Shown: in pieces, positions 17,586 to 26,383 of the stretch
Layout: each line of letters starts with the position of its first letter
Position numbering within the stretch: the stretch's first letter is position 1
NCBI RefSeq assembly: GCF_001592735.1
Contig: NZ_LUKE01000008.1
Coordinates: forward strand, 1-54,016
Source of the DNA: Bdellovibrio bacteriovorus
Lineage (GTDB): Bacteria > Bdellovibrionota > Bdellovibrionia > Bdellovibrionales > Bdellovibrionaceae
Direction of reading: 5' to 3'
DNA length: 54,016 bases
Program-made: the position numbers and the translations under genes
Notes under the pieces: generated by a model
Databases searched by the model: none
What the model was told of the DNA's origin: nothing
Seen by the model: the letters and a program-made list of their open reading frames with translations, nothing else

Positions 17586-18113
17586 TTAGTTGGCCGCCAC
17601 CAAGGGACGAAGACTCGTCACTTTTCTTTCAAGCTTATAAAAGCTCATTAAATGGGGCGCCACTTTTTTAAGATGCGGTGATGTCACATTCAAGGACAGC
17701 ACGTAATCACTTTTGCGCAAAAGGTTTTGAAAATCAAATTCATGCAATCCACGCAACTTGCCGCCATTTTCACGACGCAACTTCATCACTTGAGCCATCG
17801 CCAAAACATGACGATTTACATCTTGAGCGTAACGAGATTCCATAGATTTTAGGTCTACCGATTTATACCAACGCTCCACATAGCTCATGGCCGAGGCCTC
17901 TAAAAGTCCACGCGCTTGCTCATCCAATCGCTCCGCACTTTGCTTGGCTTCCAGAATGTTTTTCTGAAAGACAAAACGCTTGTTAGCTGGATGCACAGGG
18001 GCGCCAACTTGTGGCTGTCTCATTTCGGGATTTTTAGGTCTAAACCCAAATAATGCGACAACAGAAACAACAATAACTAGGGCAGCAAAGTAAGCTTGGT
18101 ATTTTCTCTTCAT
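17586..18113 (-). CDS. Membrane-anchored or exported protein of unknown function
   Basis: A 175-residue protein with one N-terminal hydrophobic segment (about residues 8-24) that lacks a clear signal peptidase site, so it may stay anchored. The remainder is basic and mostly helical with no motif I recognise. Its stop codon abuts the stop of the convergent metalloprotease gene. Confidence 0.6.
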   Translation of the reverse strand: MKRKYQAYFAALVIVVSVVALFGFRPKNPEMRQPQVGAPVHPANKRFVFQKNILEAKQSAERLDEQARGLLEASAMSYVERWYKSVDLKSMESRYAQDVNRHVLAMAQVMKLRRENGGKLRGLHEFDFQNLLRKSDYVLSLNVTSPHLKKVAPHLMSFYKLERKVTSLRPLVAAN

Positions 18114-18221
18114 ACTTCAGGGTTATTACAATCTGCGTGCCTGTTTTATTTTGAGACAAAAAATGTTGGACAATCCCTCCCTCCTCGATTGAAATCAGCC
18201 CAAGCAGAAAAGGACTTTTTG

Positions 18222-19313
18222 ATGAAATATTCGATATTATTAGCACTTGTTCTTTTAACCACCTCTTGCTCGCATTCTGCGAATACAAACTCTTTAGGCT
18301 CGGCCCACGCACCCAATTCGTCATCGCCGGTGACCAACTATGTTTCCAATATTCCCACGCGGGGGATTGATTACAACGATGACCTCACCAAAATCGCTTT
18401 CGGTTCGTGCGCCAACCAAGATCAACCGCAACCACTGTGGAAAGATGTCTTAAGCACGCAACCCGATTTGTTTTTGTTTATGGGCGACAATGTCTATGCC
18501 TCTAGCCCCTCGCAACAACCTATTGCGGATCAATACCGCAAACTTGACTTGATCCCCGAATACCGCGCGATCCGCGAAAAAGTTCCGTTCTTAGCGACGT
18601 GGGATGATCACGATTATGGACAACGCGATGGCGGTGCGGATTGGGCGGGTCAAGCCTCGGCCCGCAAAGATTTTATGAATTACTGGCTCTATGCCAAGAA
18701 CACGATTCCGTTAGAGCAAAAAGGCATCTATCACGCTAAAATCATCGGTCCTAAAAAGCGCACCGTGCAAATCATTATGCTCGACACGCGCTCTTACCGC
18801 AGTCCTTTAAAAGAACTTCCTTCGGTCAACGGCAAACCCGGTGGCTATGAAGCCAATCAAGACGGCACCCTCTTAGGTGAAGCCCAGTGGGAGTGGCTGG
18901 AAGCCCAACTAAAACGCCCCGCGGATTTGCGTCTGATTGTTAGCAGTATACAAGTGATTGCCGATGAGCCCCCTTTTGAAAAGTGGGCGAACTTTCCTAA
19001 GGAGCGCCAAAAACTTTTTGATTTGCTTAAGAAAACCCGCGCCCGCAATGCGGTGATTCTGAGTGGTGATCGACATAGTGCGAGCATCTCGAAAATCTCT
19101 TTAAAAGGCTTAGGCGATCTTTACGATATCACGGCCAGCTCCATCAATCGTCCGCATGATTTTCCAGATACCGATAGTCATTACATTGGTGCTGCGTATA
19201 ATAAAGAAAACTTCGGCTTAGCCAATATCGATTGGAGTCGCAAACTTGTGAAATTTGAGATTTTCGGCACAGGCCTGGTGCCTGCCAATAAAATCGAATT
19301 TAAATTTCGATAA
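18222..19313 (+). CDS. PhoD-like phosphatase lipoprotein
   Basis: A 363-residue lipoprotein (lipobox TTSC, C16) with the metallophosphatase core of the PhoD family: FGSCANQ (60-66), MGDNVY (87-92), ATWDDHDYGQRDGG (125-138), LDTRSYR and SGDRHSA. It would hydrolyse phosphate esters or diesters outside the cytoplasm using Fe and Ca in the known family. The start ATG at 18222 has AAAGGA upstream; the earlier open frame would bury the lipobox. It overlaps the convergent VOC gene by 14 bases. Confidence 0.85.
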   Translation: MKYSILLALVLLTTSCSHSANTNSLGSAHAPNSSSPVTNYVSNIPTRGIDYNDDLTKIAFGSCANQDQPQPLWKDVLSTQPDLFLFMGDNVYASSPSQQPIADQYRKLDLIPEYRAIREKVPFLATWDDHDYGQRDGGADWAGQASARKDFMNYWLYAKNTIPLEQKGIYHAKIIGPKKRTVQIIMLDTRSYRSPLKELPSVNGKPGGYEANQDGTLLGEAQWEWLEAQLKRPADLRLIVSSIQVIADEPPFEKWANFPKERQKLFDLLKKTRARNAVILSGDRHSASISKISLKGLGDLYDITASSINRPHDFPDTDSHYIGAAYNKENFGLANIDWSRKLVKFEIFGTGLVPANKIEFKFR

Positions 19314-19656
19314 GCTCAATAGCATGGCCATCGGGATCAAGCACGATGGCCTTAAATCCGTCCGGCATATCTGTTGGATCAAGAATGCACATCGCCCCCG
19401 GTACAGCCTTAATTTTTTCAACCGTCTCGACAAGATTCGTTACCTTGAAACCCAATTGCAAACTAGGTACACGCGAGGCTTCTACGTTTTTATTCGCGTA
19501 TAATGTAAACTCAACACCATTATGAAGGGCGCGCTGCATCTCACTTCCCTTATCGACTTTCGTAGACGTAAATTGGAAGCCGATAATTTGATAAAAAACC
19601 AGCATGTTCTGTAGCTGGGAAGTATTTAATGTGATAGAAGTGATCAGCAAACTCAT
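19300..19656 (-). CDS. VOC-superfamily (glyoxalase-like) protein
   Basis: A 118-residue single-unit VOC protein: paired beta-alpha-beta-beta-beta modules, ending FKAIVLDPDGHAIELIEI, the usual metal-proximal C terminus of glyoxalase/bleomycin-resistance proteins. The substrate cannot be assigned. It has no Shine-Dalgarno sequence but a good promoter whose -10 box ends eight bases before the ATG. Confidence 0.8.
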   Translation of the reverse strand: MSLLITSITLNTSQLQNMLVFYQIIGFQFTSTKVDKGSEMQRALHNGVEFTLYANKNVEASRVPSLQLGFKVTNLVETVEKIKAVPGAMCILDPTDMPDGFKAIVLDPDGHAIELIEI

Positions 19657-19664
19657 TTGAGTCC

Positions 19665-19693
19665 ATTATCCAAAGCGGGGTCCTATGAAACAA
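19665..19693 (-). promoter_or_regulatory. Promoter of the VOC gene, near-leaderless
   Basis: On the minus strand, TTGTTT (19688-19693), 17 bases and GATAAT (19665-19670). The -10 box ends eight bases before the ATG, predicting a leader of about two bases. The -35 box lies within the first codons of divergent pepN. Confidence 0.5.
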
Positions 19694-22303
19694 GAAAAAA
19701 TTTTCCTGAAAGACTATAAATCTCCAGATTTTACGGTCGACAATGTGAACCTCGACTTCATTTTAAACGAAGACTTTTGTCGAGTGATCTCTCAAAGCCA
19801 GGTTCGTAAGACAACGCCGGGCGCCCCGCTGCTTTTGAATGGTGAAGGACCCAAATTAATCTCGATCAAAGTCGATGGAAAAGCCCTAGATTCTTCACAA
19901 TATGAGCTGACTTCTGAAGAACTTATGGTGAAAGACGTCCCCGACCAATTCACTTTAGAAATTGAGACAGAGCTTCAACCCCAAAACAACACAGCGCTAG
20001 AGGGCCTTTATAAATCCAACGGCATCTTTTGTACTCAGTGTGAGGCGCAAAGCTTCCGCACCATCACCTACTTCTGGGACCGTCCGGATGTCATGACTTC
20101 TTACAGCGTCACTATTGAGGCCGACAAAACCAAGTACCCCGTACTCCTTTCTAACGGCGACCGCCTCAAAGTGGAAGACTTGGGGAACGGCCGTCACAAA
20201 GCCTACTGGAAAGATCCACATAAAAAACCGTGCTATCTTTTTGCCCTGGTAGCCGGAGATCTTGGCGTGATTCGCGACACCTTCACCACTCGCAGCGGTC
20301 GCAAAGTAAACTTAGAAGTTTATGCCGCCCACGGGAAACAAGATCGCTGTCACCACGCCATGGAGTCTTTAAAAAAATCCATGAAGTGGGATGAAGAGGC
20401 TTTTGGCTTAGAGTACGATCTGAATGACTACATGATTGTGGCGATTGATGACTTCAACGCTGGTGCGATGGAAAACAAGGGTCTTAACATCTTTAACTCT
20501 CGCTTGGTTTTAGCTGACACGGCTTCGGCGACGGACACGGACTTTTTCTCGATTGAATCGGTGGTCGCTCATGAGTATTTCCATAACTGGACGGGCAACC
20601 GCGTGACGTTGCGGGATTGGTTTCAGTTATCCCTCAAAGAAGGTCTGACTGTTTTCCGTGATCAAGAATTCTCTGGCGATATGACAGATCGTGGCACCCA
20701 ACGTATTGATGACGTCGATGGCTTGCGTGCCGCTCAATTTGCGGAAGACGCCGGCACGAATGCTCATCCCGTTCGCCCTGACTCTTGTATGTCGGTGGAT
20801 AATTTCTTTACTTCGACGATTTACGAAAAAGGCGCTGAAGTCATTCGCATGATGCAAACCATTGTGGGCCGAAAAGGCTTCCGCAAAGGAATGGATGAAT
20901 ACTTCCGCCGTCATGATGGCCAAGCAGTCACAACCGAAGATTTTGCCGCGGCCATCTCAGAACCCAACGGCAAAGACTTCACCCAGTTCCGCCGCTGGTA
21001 CAGCCAAGCCGGAACCCCGACCGTGAAAGTTCAAGAGGCTTATGATGCCAGCAAAAAAGAGTACACGCTGACATTAGAGCAATCTTGCGCGCCAACCCCG
21101 GGCCAGCCCACCAAAGAACCTTTCCACATTCCTTTGATGGTGGCGTTACTCGATAAACAAGGTAAAGAGCTGCCTTTAAATGCCAAGGGTGTTCATACGA
21201 ACTCTGACGGCAAATACATCATCGAGCTTAGGGAAGCACGCGAAGTTTATACTTTTACTGGTATGAATGAAAAACCCGTGCTTTCTATTTTGCGCGAGTT
21301 TTCTGCGCCGGTCACTTTACAGTGGGCCGCGGCCGCAGATGACTTGTACTTCTTAGTTGAAAAAGATCCCGATTCTTTCAACCGTCGAGAGATGGCGCAA
21401 AAATTAGCGTCGGATATTTACAGCGACTTGATTGCTAAAGCTCGTAAAAAAGAAGCTTTAACGGTAGAGCCGCGCTTCTTAAAAGCCTTAAATGCACTTT
21501 TACTTGATACTAAGGCGTCACCCGCTTTTAAAGCTAAAATGTTGCAGCTTCCAAGCTTGCACGTCTTGGCTCAAAAAGAAGCTGTCCTAGATGCCAATGC
21601 CTTTTATGCGGCTCGCAATGCCTTTAGAACGGCGATCGCCAAGGAATGCCGTCAAGCCTTGCTGGATACCTATCGTCAATACCATGGCGTTGAAACGAAG
21701 AACCATGACTCTAAAGTTGGCGCGCACCGTCGTTTAAAAAATATGGCTTTAGGATATTTGGCAGAAACTAAAGATCCCGAGATTTTAAAACTCGCTTCAG
21801 AACAATACTGGAAAGCCGAAAATTTAACGGATCGTATGGCTGCGATGGCGATCTTAGCGGAGCTGGATTCACCAGAAAGAACCAAGGCTTTAGATCACTT
21901 TTATCAAGAATGGAAAAATGATTCGGTGGTGCTAAACAAGTGGTTCACCGTGCAAGCGACATCCTTACGTCCTCATACCCTGGATGAGGTCAAAGCTTTG
22001 ACCAAACACCCCGCGTTTAACATCACCAATCCTAACAATGTGTATTCTTTGTTAAGAGCTTTTGGTTCAAACTTGATTCGTTTTAACGATCCCCAAACCG
22101 ATGCTTTCAAATTTTACGCTGATTGCATTATTGAGATCGATGCGAAAAATCCTCAGGTGGCTTCTCGTCTTTGTGCCGCTTTTAACTTTGTGCAAAAGTT
22201 AGAGCCCGCGATGAAGGACCGTGCCTTGAGTGAAATCAAACGCATCGTGGCCGTTGAGACGTTGTCAAAAAATTCGCGCGAGCTTTTACAGTCGGCTCTT
22301 TAA
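19685..22303 (+). CDS. pepN: Aminopeptidase N (M1 family)
   Basis: An 872-residue M1 aminopeptidase of the PepN type. The exopeptidase signature GAMEN is at 260-264, and the zinc site HEYFHNW (H296, H300) with the distant E319 in KEGLT is complete. The C-terminal ARM-like domain is present at full length. It removes N-terminal residues from peptides in the cytoplasm, which suits a predator living on prey protein. No signal peptide is seen. The start ATG follows a GGGG sequence by four bases. Confidence 0.95.
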   Translation: MKQEKIFLKDYKSPDFTVDNVNLDFILNEDFCRVISQSQVRKTTPGAPLLLNGEGPKLISIKVDGKALDSSQYELTSEELMVKDVPDQFTLEIETELQPQNNTALEGLYKSNGIFCTQCEAQSFRTITYFWDRPDVMTSYSVTIEADKTKYPVLLSNGDRLKVEDLGNGRHKAYWKDPHKKPCYLFALVAGDLGVIRDTFTTRSGRKVNLEVYAAHGKQDRCHHAMESLKKSMKWDEEAFGLEYDLNDYMIVAIDDFNAGAMENKGLNIFNSRLVLADTASATDTDFFSIESVVAHEYFHNWTGNRVTLRDWFQLSLKEGLTVFRDQEFSGDMTDRGTQRIDDVDGLRAAQFAEDAGTNAHPVRPDSCMSVDNFFTSTIYEKGAEVIRMMQTIVGRKGFRKGMDEYFRRHDGQAVTTEDFAAAISEPNGKDFTQFRRWYSQAGTPTVKVQEAYDASKKEYTLTLEQSCAPTPGQPTKEPFHIPLMVALLDKQGKELPLNAKGVHTNSDGKYIIELREAREVYTFTGMNEKPVLSILREFSAPVTLQWAAAADDLYFLVEKDPDSFNRREMAQKLASDIYSDLIAKARKKEALTVEPRFLKALNALLLDTKASPAFKAKMLQLPSLHVLAQKEAVLDANAFYAARNAFRTAIAKECRQALLDTYRQYHGVETKNHDSKVGAHRRLKNMALGYLAETKDPEILKLASEQYWKAENLTDRMAAMAILAELDSPERTKALDHFYQEWKNDSVVLNKWFTVQATSLRPHTLDEVKALTKHPAFNITNPNNVYSLLRAFGSNLIRFNDPQTDAFKFYADCIIEIDAKNPQVASRLCAAFNFVQKLEPAMKDRALSEIKRIVAVETLSKNSRELLQSAL

Positions 22304-22313
22304 AAAAAGAGCC
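22294..22313. terminator. Possible shared terminator of pepN and folE
   Basis: An eight-pair stem GGCTCTTT / AAAGAGCC with an AAAA loop spans both stop codons of the convergent genes. There is no T tract after it on either strand, so its strength is uncertain. Confidence 0.4.
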
Positions 22314-23017
22314 TAAGAACGGCAATGGTGCAGGAACTCTTCGCGAGTTTCCTGACGGCTTTTAAAATGCCCCCGCAAGTCGGCAGTGCCGGTGATGCTG
22401 GTTGTGTCCTCGATCCCGCGCATGACCACGCAATAGTGCTTGGCGTTGATATGAACAGCCACGTGCTCAGTTCCTAAAATGTACTGAAGGCTGTCCGCGA
22501 TTTGTTTGGTTAAACGCTCTTGCACTTGAGGACGACGGCCGAAATACTGCACGATACGATTGATTTTAGATAAACCGATCACTTTTTCATTGGGGATGTA
22601 AGCCACCGTTGCAAAACCATCAATCGGTAAGAAATGATGCTCACAGAACGATAGACAGCTGATCTTTTGCACCACGATCATTTGATCGTATTTCATTTTA
22701 TTGTCGATGACGGTCATTTTCGGAAATTTCTTAGGATCCAAACCGCTGAATACTTCGTTCACATACATTTTAGCCACGCGATGAGGCGTTTGGTTTAAAG
22801 AGTCATCCTCAAGATCTAACCCCAGGATTTCCATGATTTCAGTAAACTTGGTGGTGATTTGTTCGATTTTTTCCTCATTGGTCAGACCATTTTCAATGGT
22901 CGGAGTCGGTCGAACATTTTGAAGGATTTTTTTAACAGAAACCGGGATCTCTAAGGTCTCCACGGCGGTCTTTTTTGAAGTCGTTTTTTCTGCTTTTTGA
23001 TTCTTCTTTTTTGCCAT
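22313..23017 (-). CDS. folE: GTP cyclohydrolase I
   Basis: A 234-residue FolE that opens GTP to 7,8-dihydroneopterin triphosphate, the first step to folate (and queuosine precursors). Zinc ligands are visible in CEHHF (C125, H128) and HYCVV (C196), and the [10 protein letters not shown] stretch is typical. The first 45 residues are a lysine-rich extension absent from E. coli FolE. A GAGGA sequence lies upstream of the ATG. Confidence 0.94.
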   Translation of the reverse strand: MAKKKNQKAEKTTSKKTAVETLEIPVSVKKILQNVRPTPTIENGLTNEEKIEQITTKFTEIMEILGLDLEDDSLNQTPHRVAKMYVNEVFSGLDPKKFPKMTVIDNKMKYDQMIVVQKISCLSFCEHHFLPIDGFATVAYIPNEKVIGLSKINRIVQYFGRRPQVQERLTKQIADSLQYILGTEHVAVHINAKHYCVVMRGIEDTTSITGTADLRGHFKSRQETREEFLHHCRS

Positions 23018-23091
23018 CTTCCCAGGTCCTCTTTAAGAGCCTTCTTATGCCCTAAATTCTTGAGTGCCGCATCATGTATTTTCGAAATAAT

Positions 23092-23119
23092 TTGCTTCTT
23101 CCCGACCCTTCCTTAGAAT
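23092..23119 (+). promoter_or_regulatory. Leaderless-type promoter
   Basis: TTGCTT (23092-23097), 16 bases and TAGAAT (23114-23119). The -10 box ends six bases before the GTG start at 23126, so transcription would begin at the start codon itself. No ribosome site is seen. Confidence 0.5.
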
Positions 23120-23125
23120 TTAGGT

Positions 23126-24298
23126 GTGAAAAATAATCAATTCTCCATCCTACTCGCGTTGCTGGTCGGTTCGATCGGTCTCTTTTCATCTCCCGCAGCT
23201 CATGCTTATCCCGATTTCATCGGGTACGGCTACTCTTCCTGCGTGACTTGCCATTACAACAGCCTAGGTGGTGGGGCTTTAAATGATTACGGCCGGGCCC
23301 TGTTTGCCACCGAAATCACCGCGCGAGATGTATTTTCAGCCTCTAAAGACGAAGAAGAAATTGGCGCACAATCCGGTTTTCTAGGCAGCACGCAATTACC
23401 TTGGTGGATTCGTCCCGGCCTTAAGTATCGTGGCCTTTGGTTAAAAATGGATCCGGGCTCTCAAGCCACGACCGAGCGTTTTATCAACATGCAAAATGAC
23501 GTCAATATTACGGCCTTTGCGGATAAAAAACAGAAATACGCCTTGGTTTCGACCATCTCGTACACGGGACAAGAACCTTATTTCGGCAAAACCAACACAT
23601 GGTTTGCGCGTGAGTACTATGCGCGGATTAAAATGAGCAACAACTATTGGTTGTACATAGGTCAAATGGATAAGGCCTATGGGATTCGCAATATTGATCA
23701 CACGGCCGTGAATCGTCGCGCGATCACCTTAGGTCAATACGATCAATCGTTGGGAGCTATCTTGCACGTGACCTATCCAGATTGGGATATCGCCTTTAAC
23801 TATTTTACCGGCAACCAAGCCGAAGATGAACCCGTTCGCCAAAAAGGTTTTTCCGCCGTGGGTGAATACCAAGTTCATGAAGGCCTCAAAGTGGGTGGAT
23901 CGGTCTTAAGTTCAAAAAATGATTCCACCGAGTGGAACTTAGTGGCGGGAACGATGCGCATTGGATTATCGAAAGGGTCTTCGATTATTGCCGAAGCCGG
24001 ACTTAAACAGAAAAAAGACCTTTCAACCAACAGCGATCCCGAGTTAGGAAGTTATGCGTGGGTTGAAACACTGTTGAACTTGCGTCGCGGGTATAATTTC
24101 TTAACGATCTTTGAGCATTCTAAGAACACCATCAAAGAGCCCTCCCCTGAATCCATGCGCCTCAGTGCGGGATTTTTATTCTTTCCGTTGCCACGCATTG
24201 AATTTCGCGCCATGGCGACGAATGCTAAGACATACACTGAAACTGCCGGCGTTCCTGACGCGTGGGCATTGCAAGGACAGGTCCATGTCTCTTACTAA
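23126..24298 (+). CDS. Outer-membrane barrel-like protein with c-type haem motif
   Basis: A 390-residue protein that starts with GTG. A signal peptide (1-27, ending AHA) is followed at once by one CVTCH haem-binding motif (C39, C42, H43), and the remainder is alternating beta strands ending in an aromatic residue, as in outer-membrane barrels. This arrangement suggests electron transfer at or across the outer membrane, or a haem-carrying porin-like protein; that role is inference. It overlaps the next barrel gene by 14 bases, so the two are probably made together. Confidence 0.7.
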   Translation: MKNNQFSILLALLVGSIGLFSSPAAHAYPDFIGYGYSSCVTCHYNSLGGGALNDYGRALFATEITARDVFSASKDEEEIGAQSGFLGSTQLPWWIRPGLKYRGLWLKMDPGSQATTERFINMQNDVNITAFADKKQKYALVSTISYTGQEPYFGKTNTWFAREYYARIKMSNNYWLYIGQMDKAYGIRNIDHTAVNRRAITLGQYDQSLGAILHVTYPDWDIAFNYFTGNQAEDEPVRQKGFSAVGEYQVHEGLKVGGSVLSSKNDSTEWNLVAGTMRIGLSKGSSIIAEAGLKQKKDLSTNSDPELGSYAWVETLLNLRRGYNFLTIFEHSKNTIKEPSPESMRLSAGFLFFPLPRIEFRAMATNAKTYTETAGVPDAWALQGQVHVSY

Positions 24299-24902
24299 AG
24301 TACTTTCACTGATCTTCGTTTTTTTGTTCGCTCTGCCAAGCTGGGCTCAAGAAGGTTCCAGCAGTAGCGCGGCTGAAGAAATTCATCCCGAACTTAAAAA
24401 GAATTCTTCTAACTGGGGCTTAAGCATTTCTTCGCTTTCTTGGAACGACAAACTCAAGTTACGACAAGGCATTACTTCTGACACCGATTATGCGAACTAC
24501 AACAGCTTCATTGTGACCGTGCAAAAAGAGTTTAACCTCAAACGCTGGGGTTATTCTGTCGGTTTATTTGGCGGCGTGGGCCAAGCCAATGGTGGTGGCA
24601 ATAGCACGACCATCACCTACCTTAAAAGCAAAGTGAACTATTCGGTTTTTGGCGTCTCCCCGCGCGTATTTTACCGCATGAGCGAACGCATTGCCCTAGG
24701 CACCAGCGCCTTGGTGTTTTCGCGAATCATTGATTGGCCCGTGGAATCCGGAACGACGATCGATGCTGGTCGCAATATCAATGCGACGATCCTGGCAGAT
24801 ATCAATCTTCGAATTTTTAACAAATGGGATCTGTATCAAGGCGTAGGCCCTCTGGCCGAGGGCGCTACCATGTGGAAGCTGGGCGTGAACTACCGCTTCT
24901 AA
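24285..24902 (+). CDS. Outer-membrane barrel-like protein
   Basis: A 205-residue protein with a signal peptide (1-21, ending SWAQ) and an amphipathic beta-strand pattern that closes with a C-terminal YRF, typical for the barrel-insertion machinery. The start ATG at 24285 has AAGGA upstream and lies inside the previous gene. It is likely a partner of the haem-motif barrel. Family unknown. Confidence 0.7.
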   Translation: MSLTKVLSLIFVFLFALPSWAQEGSSSSAAEEIHPELKKNSSNWGLSISSLSWNDKLKLRQGITSDTDYANYNSFIVTVQKEFNLKRWGYSVGLFGGVGQANGGGNSTTITYLKSKVNYSVFGVSPRVFYRMSERIALGTSALVFSRIIDWPVESGTTIDAGRNINATILADINLRIFNKWDLYQGVGPLAEGATMWKLGVNYRF

Positions 24903-24906
24903 AGAC

Positions 24907-25386
24907 TTATTTAACCGGAACGCTGACTGCTAGTTTTACTTCGTCCTCAACGCCCACACCCATGTAGTTGATGTCTTGGATGCCGAAGTCTGGCAAAGAA
25001 AGTTTAAATTCTGCTTTCAAAGTTTTACCTTCAACTTTGTAAGTACCGGCGATGTCTTTTTCAATACCTTTGATTTTGATTTTACCCGTTCCCTTGCCGC
25101 CTTTACCTGTGGCTGACAACAAAACGGCTTCCGGGAATTTGTCTGTTTGCAGATGTTTTTGAGTGTGTTTGTCACGCAACTCGACACCTGTTTTTAGGGA
25201 TTTCAAATTAACTATGATGTTTGAGGCGGAGACTTCATCACCTTTTACGGTCGCAAAACCTTTCACGTCAGATGTCTTTGCTTTAAAATCACCCATTGGA
25301 TTTAAAACCACATCCACACTCACGCTTTGAGCGAAAGAAAACGAAGAGACACACAAGATCGCTAGGCCCATGACCATTGATTTCAC
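24907..25386 (-). CDS. YceI-family periplasmic protein
   Basis: A 159-residue protein with a signal peptide (1-19, ending SFAQ) and the YceI lipocalin-like fold: the central LRDKHTQKHLQTDKFPEA stretch and the closing FGIQDINYMGVGVEDEV strand are family landmarks. Relatives bind isoprenoid chains in the periplasm. The ligand here is unproven. A GGAGAA ribosome site precedes the ATG. Confidence 0.85.
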   Translation of the reverse strand: MKSMVMGLAILCVSSFSFAQSVSVDVVLNPMGDFKAKTSDVKGFATVKGDEVSASNIIVNLKSLKTGVELRDKHTQKHLQTDKFPEAVLLSATGKGGKGTGKIKIKGIEKDIAGTYKVEGKTLKAEFKLSLPDFGIQDINYMGVGVEDEVKLAVSVPVK

Positions 25387-25501
25387 AAATTCTCCTTAGA
25401 ATATGAATTTTTGAGTAAGTTGACTTGGAATCATTCTAACTAGCTTTTCCCCTCCCGAACAATTCTCCATATGCGTCCCCGGCAAAGGTCCGGGGCCCGC
25501 T

Positions 25502-25530
25502 TTGCATTCGCTCTAAAAACTCGCGATACT
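25502..25530 (+). promoter_or_regulatory. Leaderless-type promoter
   Basis: TTGCAT (25502-25507), 17 bases and GATACT (25525-25530). The predicted start, seven bases on, is the A of the ATG at 25537. No Shine-Dalgarno sequence is seen. Confidence 0.55.
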
Positions 25531-25536
25531 TTACAT

Positions 25537-26379
25537 ATGAAAAAACTTATTATTTCCGTTTTAAGTGTGTGTCTTTTTTCAACTCCCGCTTTCGCCATTA
25601 AGATCTTGCAGGTCAAAAACAATAAAGTCCTTATGGACAGTGAAGGCGCTTCTTTGAACGTGGGCGATAAGATCATGGGGCGCGATGCCAACGGCAAAGC
25701 CCGCGCACTTATCGAAGTCACCCAAGTTAAAGGCGGCCGCGCTTTAGGGACCGTGCTTAAAGGAAAGGCCTCCAACGACCTGACACTGAACACTCACACC
25801 CCCTCTTCCAGCGGCAGCAGTGACAGCGGTGGTGGTCGTGCTACAGCCAATAAAAGCAGCGGCGGCATCATGCTTGGTTATTCGATGAATTCCATGACCG
25901 TAAAACCAAGTGGGAGCACATCTATTTCCCTCACCGGCTCTAGCTTTGCCCTTTCGGGTATGTATCAAATGACCGTGGACGGGGGTTTTGGCGCTCGCAT
26001 CCTGGCTGGTTACGAAACTCTGGTGGCTAAAGGTGATTCTTCAACGGCGACTTGTGGAGGCTCTACAAGTTGCGAAGTGGACTTGAGTTATCTGGGTATT
26101 GAAGCCTTAGGTAAGTACGCTTTTGGTCCCGCTTCAGGCACTCAGTTCTGGGTGGGTGCGGGTTTAGGTTTCTTAATTGCGATGAGCAAAAGCAGTAACA
26201 TCCTTGATACCAGCAAAATCTCCACCAACCAAACGATCGTGGCGGCCTTAGGAATGGACTGGCGTTTAAGTCCAACCACATTCATCCCGTTGCAATTTGA
26301 TTACGCGATTTACCCAGACAACGCGACTTCTTCGGCGACACAAATGATCTTGCGCGCCGGTTACGGTTTTTCATTCTAA
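25537..26379 (+). CDS. Outer-membrane barrel-like protein with N-terminal small domain
   Basis: A 280-residue protein with a signal peptide (1-20, ending PAFA). A small beta domain of about 60 residues (SH3-like by pattern), a Ser/Gly-rich linker and a C-terminal beta-barrel ending YGFSF follow. It may be an envelope-anchored outer-membrane protein. The start at 25537 is chosen for the signal peptide; it lacks a ribosome site and coincides with the predicted transcription start. Confidence 0.7.
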   Translation: MKKLIISVLSVCLFSTPAFAIKILQVKNNKVLMDSEGASLNVGDKIMGRDANGKARALIEVTQVKGGRALGTVLKGKASNDLTLNTHTPSSSGSSDSGGGRATANKSSGGIMLGYSMNSMTVKPSGSTSISLTGSSFALSGMYQMTVDGGFGARILAGYETLVAKGDSSTATCGGSTSCEVDLSYLGIEALGKYAFGPASGTQFWVGAGLGFLIAMSKSSNILDTSKISTNQTIVAALGMDWRLSPTTFIPLQFDYAIYPDNATSSATQMILRAGYGFSF

Positions 26380-26383
26380 GAAA

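Noticed and set aside
17601-17630. A terminator for the metalloprotease gene inside the convergent gene
   Set aside because: The stem GACGA / TCGTC has only five pairs although a T-rich stretch follows. It is too weak to list beside the two strong cases.
19326-19351. A terminator for the PhoD-like gene inside the VOC gene
   Set aside because: The eight-pair stem is perfect, but it is followed by TTAAATCC and not by a T tract, so termination cannot be supported.
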